Positions 1 to 6,514 of a stretch of DNA of 7,453 nt are shown here, in pieces. The position numbers and the translations under genes were made by a program. Source of the stretch: an uncultured Pseudomonadota bacterium. GTDB lineage: Bacteria; Myxococcota_A; UBA9042; CAIXZC01. Each line of letters starts with the position of its first letter. Position 1 is the stretch's first letter. The stretch is from positions 1-7,453 of the forward strand of contig CALGBT010000082.1 of the NCBI GenBank assembly GCA_937884235.1, written 5' to 3'. Below the pieces are notes generated by a model that ran no database searches, had not been told where the DNA came from, and saw only the letters and a list, made by a program, of their open reading frames with translations.

Positions 1-1
1 T

Positions 2-394
2 GGTGAAGGCGGCGGTGACGAGGACGGTGGCAACCCCGGCAAGGGCGGAGACTCTGGCGGGATACTTATTCTGAAAGCCCCGGCCATCACCATCACCGGT
101 ACCACCGTCGCACTCAATGGAGAGGGGGGGGCCAACGGCAATCAGGGGTCGTGCGGCGGCACCGGATGCGGCATGAGCGGTGGCGGCGGTGGCGCCGGCG
201 GCGGTGCCTATCTGGTCGGTGAGGAAGTTGTGCTGGGCAGCGGCAAGCTTGCTGCCACCGGTGGCGGTGGCGGGGTTTGTACTTGTGGTGGCAACTACCC
301 CGGCGGTACGGGCTCCGTGGGCCGCATCGCCATCCGCGCCCAGAACGTTACCGGCACCACCACTCCTGCCCATACCCCTCTCGACTTCCCGTAG
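2..394 (+). CDS. Glycine-rich secreted protein, C-terminal part (5' end outside window)
   Basis: The frame is open from the left edge to a TAG at 392-394, giving 130 visible residues, so the gene begins upstream of the window. The ATG at 173 is internal, because the same Gly-rich pattern runs straight through it. The visible part alternates glycine tracts with short beta-strand-like segments (GGILILKAPAITITG, AYLVGEEVVLGSGKLAATGG, GSVGRIAIRAQNVTG). This layout is common in large secreted proteins of unknown function in Myxococcota. Four cysteines lie in short Gly-rich motifs (CGGTGC and CTC), and could form disulfides outside the cytoplasm. No catalytic motif, membrane segment or sorting tail is visible at the C-terminus, which ends HTPLDFP. 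A surface or extracellular structural role is an inference from composition only. The next gene has its own promoter, so the two are probably separate transcription units. Confidence 0.75.
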   Translation, partial: GEGGGDEDGGNPGKGGDSGGILILKAPAITITGTTVALNGEGGANGNQGSCGGTGCGMSGGGGGAGGGAYLVGEEVVLGSGKLAATGGGGGVCTCGGNYPGGTGSVGRIAIRAQNVTGTTTPAHTPLDFP

Positions 395-437
395 CCGTCG
401 CCCGCCGGCCAGGCAAACACGTCATTTTTCCCGCATC

Positions 438-467
438 TTGACACCTCCCGCCTGACGCACCGATAAT
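438..467 (+). promoter_or_regulatory. Sigma70-type promoter for the transglutaminase-like gene
   Basis: A perfect -35 box TTGACA lies at 438-443 and a near-perfect -10 box GATAAT at 462-467, with an 18-bp spacer. Transcription would start near 474, giving a leader of about 39 bases before the ATG at 513. It lies in the only gap between the glycine-rich gene and the transglutaminase-like gene and points at the latter. No clear operator palindrome was seen around it. Confidence 0.75.
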
Positions 468-501
468 GGACCGGACACTCAGTGCCGCGACGTTGTGACT
501 C

Positions 502-507
502 AGGAGG
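502..507 (+). promoter_or_regulatory. Ribosome binding site that decides the start at 513
   Basis: AGGAGG lies 5 bases before the ATG at 513. A GTG at 495 is in frame and would add six residues (MTQEAS), but those residues are encoded by the Shine-Dalgarno region itself and would precede a well-formed signal peptide. The 513 start is therefore preferred. Confidence 0.85.
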
Positions 508-512
508 CTTCC

Positions 513-3500
513 ATGGTGCGCTTGATCAGCCTGATGCTAGGATTCTGTCTCTTTTCTGGAAATGCCCTCGCCGAGCGTCCTCCCCTTGGGCTGGATGTGA
601 AACGGGTCGGTGCCAACCTCGTCTTGCAACATCCTACCCTGGAACCCCTGCAGGACTTCGTGACAAAGTCGCCAAAGCCGCCGAGTGCGCCTCTGGTGCA
701 GCCTTTGCCCCAGCCGGCCTGGGAGGGCGATGGGGCAGTGGTGGCAGCGACCAGAGTCACTGAGCAACTCAAACCCGGGACTTTCACCGTCCGCCGGTAT
801 GACCCCATGTACATGACCTTCTCCACGGTGCTGGAAGACTCTGCCGATACCTTGACTGACGATGCCTGGGCCGCGGTTGAGTTGGCCCCCGACTGGCTCA
901 AGGTGGAACTCACGGGCAAGTTCTCTCGCCTGCCTGCCCAGTCCCAGAAAGACTACGCAGAGTTGATGCTCAACGCTGAAGACCCGCGCTATCTGGATGA
1001 AATCGCCTTTCTCATCGCCAACACTACCGCTGGCGACCTGACCCATGAGTACATCCGGCCGCGCTACCTCTCCGACCAGGTGAAATTCGTCTACGCCGCG
1101 GACGAGATGCTGGGCTACGTCAGCCTCAAGGAGGTTGGCACCCCGGGGGAAGGGGATTACTGGACCACCACCGTCTATACCTACACCGAGGAGGGCGTGG
1201 AGAAGGAGTATGAGCTTCCTCGTGAATACTACTACTGGTGGATTGTTCACCCCCGCCTCGACGGGGAAGAACTCTATGATATCCGTCCCGATACCGGCAA
1301 GTTCGCCGGCTATCCACTGGCCCTGACCTACAAAGAGTTTTTCCTCTTCAACCCCGAGACAACGGCCAACTATATGGACCATTATGTGCTCCGGGATCCG
1401 CCGCCCTATGAGGCCAAGGAGAAGGGACTCAAGCTCATTCCCACCGAAGATCTTCAGGGCTGGGGACCGTCGCAACGGGGGGCCTTTGTTGATCTGAAGA
1501 TAGGCCCCAACCATCTGACCCGGGATTCCCAGGGCCGTACCACCTCCATGGAATTTCGAATCCGCCACAAAGGCATCATCCTGGCAACCACCATGCTCCT
1601 CGAGCAGGGCTACGCCGACGGCAAATGTGATGCTCTCCAGACCTTCCTGCGCCACGGCCCCGGGAACGTTCCCGCGCAGGCGGCGCACAAGCATCTCGTC
1701 GTCATGGAGAGTGCCCCCTTTGGCCATGAGGGCATCATTGAATCCGTGCTCGATAAGTTCGACGTCAACTACGAGGTTATCACTGCGGCGCAACTGGTCA
1801 CCTATGACCTTACTGATGTGCGTAAGATCATTGTTCCTTCCGACCAGCCCCTGGCCGTCTACGAGGTCCTGTCTGAGAATCGCGAGATGCTCGAGCAATG
1901 GGCCAAGAGCAACTGGAACATCCTCGAAATACACGGGGCGGTTTCCACTCCCGAGCAGGACTGGTCCGGGCTCACCATGCCCGGTGGTTTCACTGCCGAG
2001 GGAGTGGCCGACGAGGACGACGACTTCGTCACCGCCTGGGGACAGCCGGCCCTGGCCGACGTCATCGCCAACACCACGATTCTCTGGGACAGCGTCAAGT
2101 ATCCCGGTCTAAATGGCGACCGTCTCTACGACCCCGATACCTTTGCCCTCGACAAAGTCACCTTCTGGGCATCGCAGAATATCTGGGATTCTATCGGCGA
2201 CTGGGCCGAGAAGCACCCCTGGTTCATGCCTGAAAGATCCGTCCAGGCGGTTCGTCTGACCTACAACCACTACGGTAACTGCGGCGAGAATCAGGACATC
2301 GTAACCGGGGGCAGTCGTGCCGTGCTGATTCCCGCCTCGAACACCAACAATGGTCCGGAAGACCATGTCTGGAGCGAGTTCTTCCTGGATGGCAAGTGGC
2401 ATACCTATCAGATTGGCTGGTCCGACGGCAACGCCGACATCGACCACCCGGGCATCTCCTCCGGCAAGAAGTGGGGGGGCGGAAAGAACAACTCCTTCAT
2501 CATGCAGACCCGGGGTGATGGAGCAGTCATAAATCACACCGACTACTACCACTACACCGGCGACCTCACCGTTTACGTGGAGGATCAGAACGGGACGCCC
2601 ATTCAGGGGGCAACCATTCTGGTGGCCACCGAGACCTACTACAAAGACAACGGCGAGTACCCGTTGACTCTCGGCTTCTGGGACAAGACGGATAGCGAGG
2701 GCAGGGTCACCATCCAATGTGGTGCCAACATCCATGATGATCTGGAGCAGGCATGCCATGACCCCGACGTGGAGAACCGCTGCAACAACTACTACATCCG
2801 AGTCATCACCAGTGCCGGCAACTTCCCCGCCGGTGAGAATGGAGTGGCTCTGGCCGTGTCCGATGTCGAAGCTGTATCAGGATTCAAGAAGGAGATTACC
2901 GTAACTATCGAAGGTGATCTGCCGCGGCGAAACCCGATGGAAGTTACTGATGTCGCCACCACCGACTCTACCCACGGCCTGCGCGTGGCATTTCCAATAC
3001 TGCGTGAGATGGTCTGTGCTCTTAGTCCCTATTCCGGGAAGTATTGCGACGAATATCAGCTCGGCTCTCTGGACTTCTACATCCTCGACGCTCCCAACTA
3101 CGAGGCCTTTGCTGCCGGCGAGGAGTTTGAGGCCCTGGCTGCCTACGAGGGTGTCAGCGAGGACTTTGACCAGATCGTGGAAGCTCCCCTCGACCAGGAG
3201 TGGTATCTGGTCTTCATGCACCAACAGCAACTGGACCACGAGCAACTCTTCGACCTGCAGCTAGAGCTGCTCAGTGGTCAGCCGGCAGTAATCGCCGACG
3301 GTCCCCAACAGACGTCAGACGTCACCACTTCTCCCGGGGGCGACTGGAGCAGTCCGGACAGCGACGACGGGTCTCCCGCTGCGGGCGGGGATCTTGAGGA
3401 AGAAGGTGAGAAGAAGAGTGGGAGTTGCGCGGCGACGGCACCGTCACCGTGGGCCGGGTTCCTGCTGCTGGCCCTCTTTGGTGTACTGCTGGCATGGCGG

Positions 3501-3515
3501 CGACTACGCGCCTGA
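513..3515 (+). CDS. Exported transglutaminase-like domain protein with MYXO-CTERM-like tail
   Basis: A 1000-residue protein. Residues 1-20 form a Sec signal peptide (VRLISLMLGFCLFSGNALA, cleavage after ALA). Residues about 394-476 look like an alpha/beta, amidotransferase- or flavodoxin-like domain (HLVVMESAPFGHEG ... KIIVPSD ... NILEIHGAV), which is only a tentative reading. Residues about 585-646 carry the transglutaminase-like core: Cys590 in YGNCGENQ and His618 in EDHVWSEFFLDGKWH, with an acidic partner probably at Asp638 or Asp644. Residues about 684-800 resemble a carboxypeptidase-regulatory/Ig-like beta domain (LTVYVEDQNGTPIQGATILV, DSEGRVTI). A further beta-rich region covers about 840-925. 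An acidic Ser/Gly/Pro linker then leads to Cys972, a hydrophobic helix (GFLLLALFGVLLAW) and the Arg-rich end RRLRA, the MYXO-CTERM layout recognised by myxosortase-type sorting. The protein is probably displayed on the cell surface as a peptidase or amidase-like enzyme. The substrate is unknown. The last 12 bp overlap the convergent pmbA gene. Confidence 0.85.
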   Translation: MVRLISLMLGFCLFSGNALAERPPLGLDVKRVGANLVLQHPTLEPLQDFVTKSPKPPSAPLVQPLPQPAWEGDGAVVAATRVTEQLKPGTFTVRRYDPMYMTFSTVLEDSADTLTDDAWAAVELAPDWLKVELTGKFSRLPAQSQKDYAELMLNAEDPRYLDEIAFLIANTTAGDLTHEYIRPRYLSDQVKFVYAADEMLGYVSLKEVGTPGEGDYWTTTVYTYTEEGVEKEYELPREYYYWWIVHPRLDGEELYDIRPDTGKFAGYPLALTYKEFFLFNPETTANYMDHYVLRDPPPYEAKEKGLKLIPTEDLQGWGPSQRGAFVDLKIGPNHLTRDSQGRTTSMEFRIRHKGIILATTMLLEQGYADGKCDALQTFLRHGPGNVPAQAAHKHLVVMESAPFGHEGIIESVLDKFDVNYEVITAAQLVTYDLTDVRKIIVPSDQPLAVYEVLSENREMLEQWAKSNWNILEIHGAVSTPEQDWSGLTMPGGFTAEGVADEDDDFVTAWGQPALADVIANTTILWDSVKYPGLNGDRLYDPDTFALDKVTFWASQNIWDSIGDWAEKHPWFMPERSVQAVRLTYNHYGNCGENQDIVTGGSRAVLIPASNTNNGPEDHVWSEFFLDGKWHTYQIGWSDGNADIDHPGISSGKKWGGGKNNSFIMQTRGDGAVINHTDYYHYTGDLTVYVEDQNGTPIQGATILVATETYYKDNGEYPLTLGFWDKTDSEGRVTIQCGANIHDDLEQACHDPDVENRCNNYYIRVITSAGNFPAGENGVALAVSDVEAVSGFKKEITVTIEGDLPRRNPMEVTDVATTDSTHGLRVAFPILREMVCALSPYSGKYCDEYQLGSLDFYILDAPNYEAFAAGEEFEALAAYEGVSEDFDQIVEAPLDQEWYLVFMHQQQLDHEQLFDLQLELLSGQPAVIADGPQQTSDVTTSPGGDWSSPDSDDGSPAAGGDLEEEGEKKSGSCAATAPSPWAGFLLLALFGVLLAWRRLRA

Positions 3516-4862
3516 AACCATCATCTCTTTGATCATGACCGTGGGCGAATCCGTGCCGAACCGGAAAGCGAGATCGTTGCCCACCGCGACAACGTCCTTG
3601 AACATCTGACCCAGGTTCCCCGAAACCGTAGTCTCCTGGACCGGTAGTCCGAGCTTCCCGTCCTTCACCCAGAAACCTCGCACACCCCGCGAAAAATCGC
3701 CTGTCGCTTGATTGAAAGAGAAACCGATGAACGCGGTGACAAAGAGCCCCTCTTGTACCCCCGCCAGCATCTCTTCTGGGGGCGTCGTCCCGGCTTCGAG
3801 GTAGAGATTATGGGAAGTGACGCTGTTGCCACCACCACTGTGCCCCGTCGATTTGCGGCCCAGCCGGCGAGCGGAAAAGGTGCCGCACGGGTAGAACTTC
3901 AAGGTCCCCTTGTCAACCAGCACCTGCCGGCTGGTGGCCACCCCCTCAGCATCGAAGGGGTCGGTCCCCAGGCCGCGCCGGCGCAGGGGGTCATCCACAA
4001 TGGTTACCAGGTCGCTGGCAACTGCCTTGCCTTCTGAGTCGGTGAGAAAAGTGCTCTTCTTGTAGATGGCAGTTCCCGACACACAGCTGAAGAGCAGGCT
4101 GACTAGATCCTTGGCCGTCTCGGGTGCGAAAACCACGGGAAACTTGCCCGTCTTTACCTTCTCAGCTCCGATGAGCGCCACGCAGCGTTCCCCCGCAATC
4201 CGTCCCACTTCTGCTGGAGTGGCCAGGTCTGCGGCGAACCGCGCCGAGTGCCACCATCCGTCCGAGTACTTCTCCCCATCGCTTTCCTCGGCCACTGGGG
4301 ATACCGAGAGGCTCACCGATGAGCGGGTCTGGAAGGCCGCCAGGCCAAGGCTGTTGTAGATGGCCGTGGCCCCCGTATTGACGCCCACCGAGGCCCCACT
4401 TGAGTTGGTGATGCGCGGGTCTACTGCGAAGGCCGCCTTCTCCGCGGCCGTGGCCATGGCGATGGCTTTGTCCACTGTGACCGCTGCGACATCAGGGTCA
4501 AAGACCTCCAGACTGGCCGTCCCAGAGAAGAACAGATCACTGTCGGGCAGACCGTTGGCGGCATCTTCGTCGACCAGGGTGACGTTGTCGGCAGCTCGCG
4601 CCAGCAACTCCAGCACCGACCGCTCGTCAACGTGCGAACTGGAAGCGCTCACCGAACGTTGCCCCTTGAACACGCGTAGCGACACACCAAACGGGGCACT
4701 CTGCCGGAGTTCGTCCAGTTCCCCTTTGCGCACCTTGACTGAGAGCGTGTCGCCGGCCCCGAACTTCAACTCCAGCTCCACGCCGAGTTCCTTTGCCCTG
4801 GCCAGCACAGCTTCGGCCAAGATGCGCCACTCTTCATTCAGGGAATCATAGTTGACTCTCAT
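3504..4862 (-). CDS. pmbA: PmbA/TldE-like subunit of TldD/E protease
   Basis: A 452-residue protein, close to the usual PmbA/TldE length of about 450. TldE is the non-catalytic partner of TldD; the heterodimer cuts small or unfolded peptides, and is known from microcin B17 maturation and CcdA antitoxin degradation in E. coli. Family landmarks run in order: an N-terminal domain with VSLRVFKGQRSVSASSS, then SGTAIYKKSTFLTDSEG, VTIVDDP, FDAEGVATSR, FSARRLGRKSTGHSGGGNS, and a C-terminal block from about residue 388 (GDFSRGVRGFWVKDGKLGLP, VSGNLGQMF, VGNDLAFRFG). There is no HExxxH motif, as expected for TldE. The N-terminus (MRVNYDSLNEEWRILAEAV) is not a signal peptide. The ATG overlaps the tldD stop as ATGA, so translation is probably coupled. 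The 3' end overlaps the convergent transglutaminase-like gene by 12 bp. Confidence 0.95.
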   Translation of the reverse strand: MRVNYDSLNEEWRILAEAVLARAKELGVELELKFGAGDTLSVKVRKGELDELRQSAPFGVSLRVFKGQRSVSASSSHVDERSVLELLARAADNVTLVDEDAANGLPDSDLFFSGTASLEVFDPDVAAVTVDKAIAMATAAEKAAFAVDPRITNSSGASVGVNTGATAIYNSLGLAAFQTRSSVSLSVSPVAEESDGEKYSDGWWHSARFAADLATPAEVGRIAGERCVALIGAEKVKTGKFPVVFAPETAKDLVSLLFSCVSGTAIYKKSTFLTDSEGKAVASDLVTIVDDPLRRRGLGTDPFDAEGVATSRQVLVDKGTLKFYPCGTFSARRLGRKSTGHSGGGNSVTSHNLYLEAGTTPPEEMLAGVQEGLFVTAFIGFSFNQATGDFSRGVRGFWVKDGKLGLPVQETTVSGNLGQMFKDVVAVGNDLAFRFGTDSPTVMIKEMMVSGA

Positions 4863-6403
4863 TGGTCAGTCCCTCCTACGGTGATGGCATCTACTTTGAT
4901 AGTGGAGATGCCGACACCCACTGGCACCTGCTGAGAACCCTTGCCGCAGGTCCATCGACCGTCACTTTGCACGAGGTCGTTGCCAACCATGGAGACCTTT
5001 CCCAGTGCATCAGGGCCGTTGCCGATGATCACCACGTCCTTCAGTGGTGCCGTGAGCTTGCCCTCCTCAATGAGGTAGCTCTCCACTACCTGGAAGACAA
5101 AGTCCCCGTTGGAGATGTTCACCTGTCCCCCGGAGAACGCTTTGCAGTAGATGCCTTTCTTCGTGCTGGCAATCACGTCTTCCGGCGTTGCGGTGCCTGG
5201 CAACATGTACGTGTTGGTCATGCGCGGCATGGGCGGGAAGCGGTAGCTCTGACGACGCCCGTTGCCGGTGGACTCGATGCCGTAATGCCGAGCCGAAATG
5301 CGGTCATGCATGTAGCTCACCAACGTACCTTCTGCAATCAGGACATTGCGACCCGCTGGTGTCCCCTCGTCGTCCACGGCAATGGAGCCGCGGGAGCGGG
5401 GAAAGAGCCCCTCGTCCACGACGGTGCAGAGTTTGCTGGCCACCGGTTTGCCAATGCGGCCGGCGTACTTGGAAGTACCCTTCCGATTGAAGTCAGCCTC
5501 CAGACCGTGACCGACTGCCTCATGGAGCAATACCCCGGAATCGCCAGGGGCCAGCACCACTACCTGTTCACCGGCCGGGGCCGGTCGTGCGTCCAGCATC
5601 TCCACCGCGATGCGACTGGCCTCCTGCGCCAGTGCTTCGGGGCTGCGGCCATCGAAATACTCCAGGCCCACCCGTCCACCACCCGAGGCGTATCCCTGCT
5701 GCTTGCGACCGTTCTTCTCCGCTACTACCGTCACGTTGAATCGTAGCATCGGCTGGATGTCCACGAAGCGCTTGTCGTAAGAGGTCAGCAGCCCGATAAC
5801 CCGGACCTCTTCCGCAAGGCTGACGTCAACGCGCTGGATGAGGGGGGAGTACGCCCGAGCCGCAGCGTCCGCCCGCTCCAGTAGCGACACTTTGGCACTT
5901 GCGGCCAGGGTCACTGAAGCATTCAGTCCGGAATAGAGATCTGTGCGCAGCTGCTGTGGGGCGGCGGCAATCACTGCACTTCTTGCCTCGCCACTGCGGG
6001 ACACTGCCGCCACCTGGTCGGCAACTCGAAGCAACTCTGCCGGCTCAAACAGTTGGGTGTACCCGTAAGCCTGAGTGTCCCCTTTCACCGCACGTATGCC
6101 GACCCCGGAATCCTCGCTGAACGTCACGTTGCGAAGCTTGCCGTCATCCATCACCAGCGAGGTCGTCACGGCGTCTTCGAGAAAGAGGTCACCATAGTCA
6201 GCTCCACGCGCCAGAGTCGCCCGCACTGCTTTGCCAAGGTCCTCCGCCGCGAGACCAAAATGGGATTGCAAGAGACTCCTGTCACGCATGGATCCCCTCC
6301 CCGCCCAAGCGGGCGATATGCCACTGCAGAGCAGTACCCCGCCGCCGGCAATTGCGCCGCGGGAGAGGAACTGTCGCCTTGTCCATTGATTGTCCTTCGC
6401 CAT
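4859..6403 (-). CDS. tldD: TldD-like zinc protease with twin-arginine signal peptide
   Basis: A 514-residue protein that would be 480 residues after signal removal, about the length of E. coli TldD. It is the catalytic metalloprotease subunit of the TldD/E heterodimer. The HExxxH zinc motif is intact as HEAVGH (His294, Glu295, His299), followed by GLEADFNRKGTSKYAGRIG. The third ligand expected in TldD proteins is present as Cys486 in TCGKGSQQVPVGVG. Other family blocks are VDDEGTPAGRN, ESTGNGRRQSYR, PRMTNTYMLPGTA and a C-terminal VGG. Residues 1-34 form a Tat signal: TRRQFLSR (residues 8-15), a hydrophobic stretch, then PAWA before the cleavage point. The ATG at 6403 is chosen because GAGGAG lies 7 bases upstream; a TTG at 6436 would add 11 residues with no such support. 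A second ATG at 6289 also has a good Shine-Dalgarno. pmbA follows with a 4-bp overlap. Neighbouring genes are also exported. Confidence 0.95.
   Translation of the reverse strand: MAKDNQWTRRQFLSRGAIAGGGVLLCSGISPAWAGRGSMRDRSLLQSHFGLAAEDLGKAVRATLARGADYGDLFLEDAVTTSLVMDDGKLRNVTFSEDSGVGIRAVKGDTQAYGYTQLFEPAELLRVADQVAAVSRSGEARSAVIAAAPQQLRTDLYSGLNASVTLAASAKVSLLERADAAARAYSPLIQRVDVSLAEEVRVIGLLTSYDKRFVDIQPMLRFNVTVVAEKNGRKQQGYASGGGRVGLEYFDGRSPEALAQEASRIAVEMLDARPAPAGEQVVVLAPGDSGVLLHEAVGHGLEADFNRKGTSKYAGRIGKPVASKLCTVVDEGLFPRSRGSIAVDDEGTPAGRNVLIAEGTLVSYMHDRISARHYGIESTGNGRRQSYRFPPMPRMTNTYMLPGTATPEDVIASTKKGIYCKAFSGGQVNISNGDFVFQVVESYLIEEGKLTAPLKDVVIIGNGPDALGKVSMVGNDLVQSDGRWTCGKGSQQVPVGVGISTIKVDAITVGGTDQ
4872..4877 (-). 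promoter_or_regulatory. Ribosome binding site for pmbA inside tldD
   Basis: On the minus strand this reads AGGAGG, 9 bases before the pmbA ATG at 4862 and inside the last codons of tldD. It lets pmbA be translated at a rate of its own as well as by reinitiation at the ATGA overlap. This fits production of two subunits of one complex. Confidence 0.75.
6296..6300 (-). promoter_or_regulatory. Possible internal ribosome binding site for signal-less TldD
   Basis: On the minus strand, GGAGG within GGGGAGGGG lies 6 bases before the in-frame ATG at 6289, which is codon 39 of tldD. Starting there would give a 476-residue TldD without the Tat signal. The same bases encode Ala-Gly-Arg-Gly-Ser just after the predicted cleavage site, so the match may be a by-product of Gly and Arg codons. 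Confidence 0.35.
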
Positions 6404-6514
6404 TGGTATGCTCCTCGTTTCACATGAGAACAGCAACGGTCCGACGGTAGCACAGTGCCTGCAGAAACGAAACGCTCTGACAACGCGTGCTAAGGCTGGG
6501 GCGGGAGCGGCTTG
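6404..6514 (-). other. Intergenic gap between deacetylase and tldD
   Basis: This 111-bp gap separates two genes in the same direction. Apart from the tldD ribosome binding site it holds no open frame of note, no convincing hairpin terminator and no clear promoter. It is long enough for tldD to have its own promoter, but none can be assigned from sequence alone. Confidence 0.6.
6411..6416 (-). promoter_or_regulatory. Ribosome binding site that decides the tldD start
   Basis: On the minus strand this reads GAGGAG, 7 bases before the ATG at 6403. It sets the start so that the product begins MAKDNQWTRRQF with the twin-arginine motif at the usual distance from the N-terminus. Confidence 0.8.

Noticed and set aside
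395..437. Possible terminator (GC-rich stretch followed by TTTTT at 425-429) after the glycine-rich gene
   Set aside because: The inverted repeat in the GC-rich part is only about three base pairs and is separated from the T run, so it is not a convincing intrinsic terminator.
537..1934. Long 465-codon open frame on the minus strand inside the transglutaminase-like gene
   Set aside because: It has no recognisable motif, lies wholly antisense to a gene with signal peptide, catalytic motifs, promoter and ribosome binding site, and is typical of antisense frames in GC-rich coding DNA.
2109..2759. 216-codon open frame on the minus strand over the transglutaminase core
   Set aside because: It is antisense to the catalytic Cys/His region of a clear gene; composition alone explains it.
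4862..5746. 294-codon open frame on the plus strand inside tldD
   Set aside because: It is antisense to well-conserved TldD coding sequence, including the HEAVGH motif, and shows no protein family features of its own.
6317..6340. Lipoprotein signal around Cys26 of TldD (VLLCSG)
   Set aside because: The residue before the Cys is Leu, not Gly, Ala or Ser, so it does not fit a lipobox; an AWA cleavage site fits better.
6478..6483. TTGTCA on the minus strand as a -35 box for tldD
   Set aside because: No acceptable -10 box is found 16-18 bases downstream, so a promoter cannot be supported.
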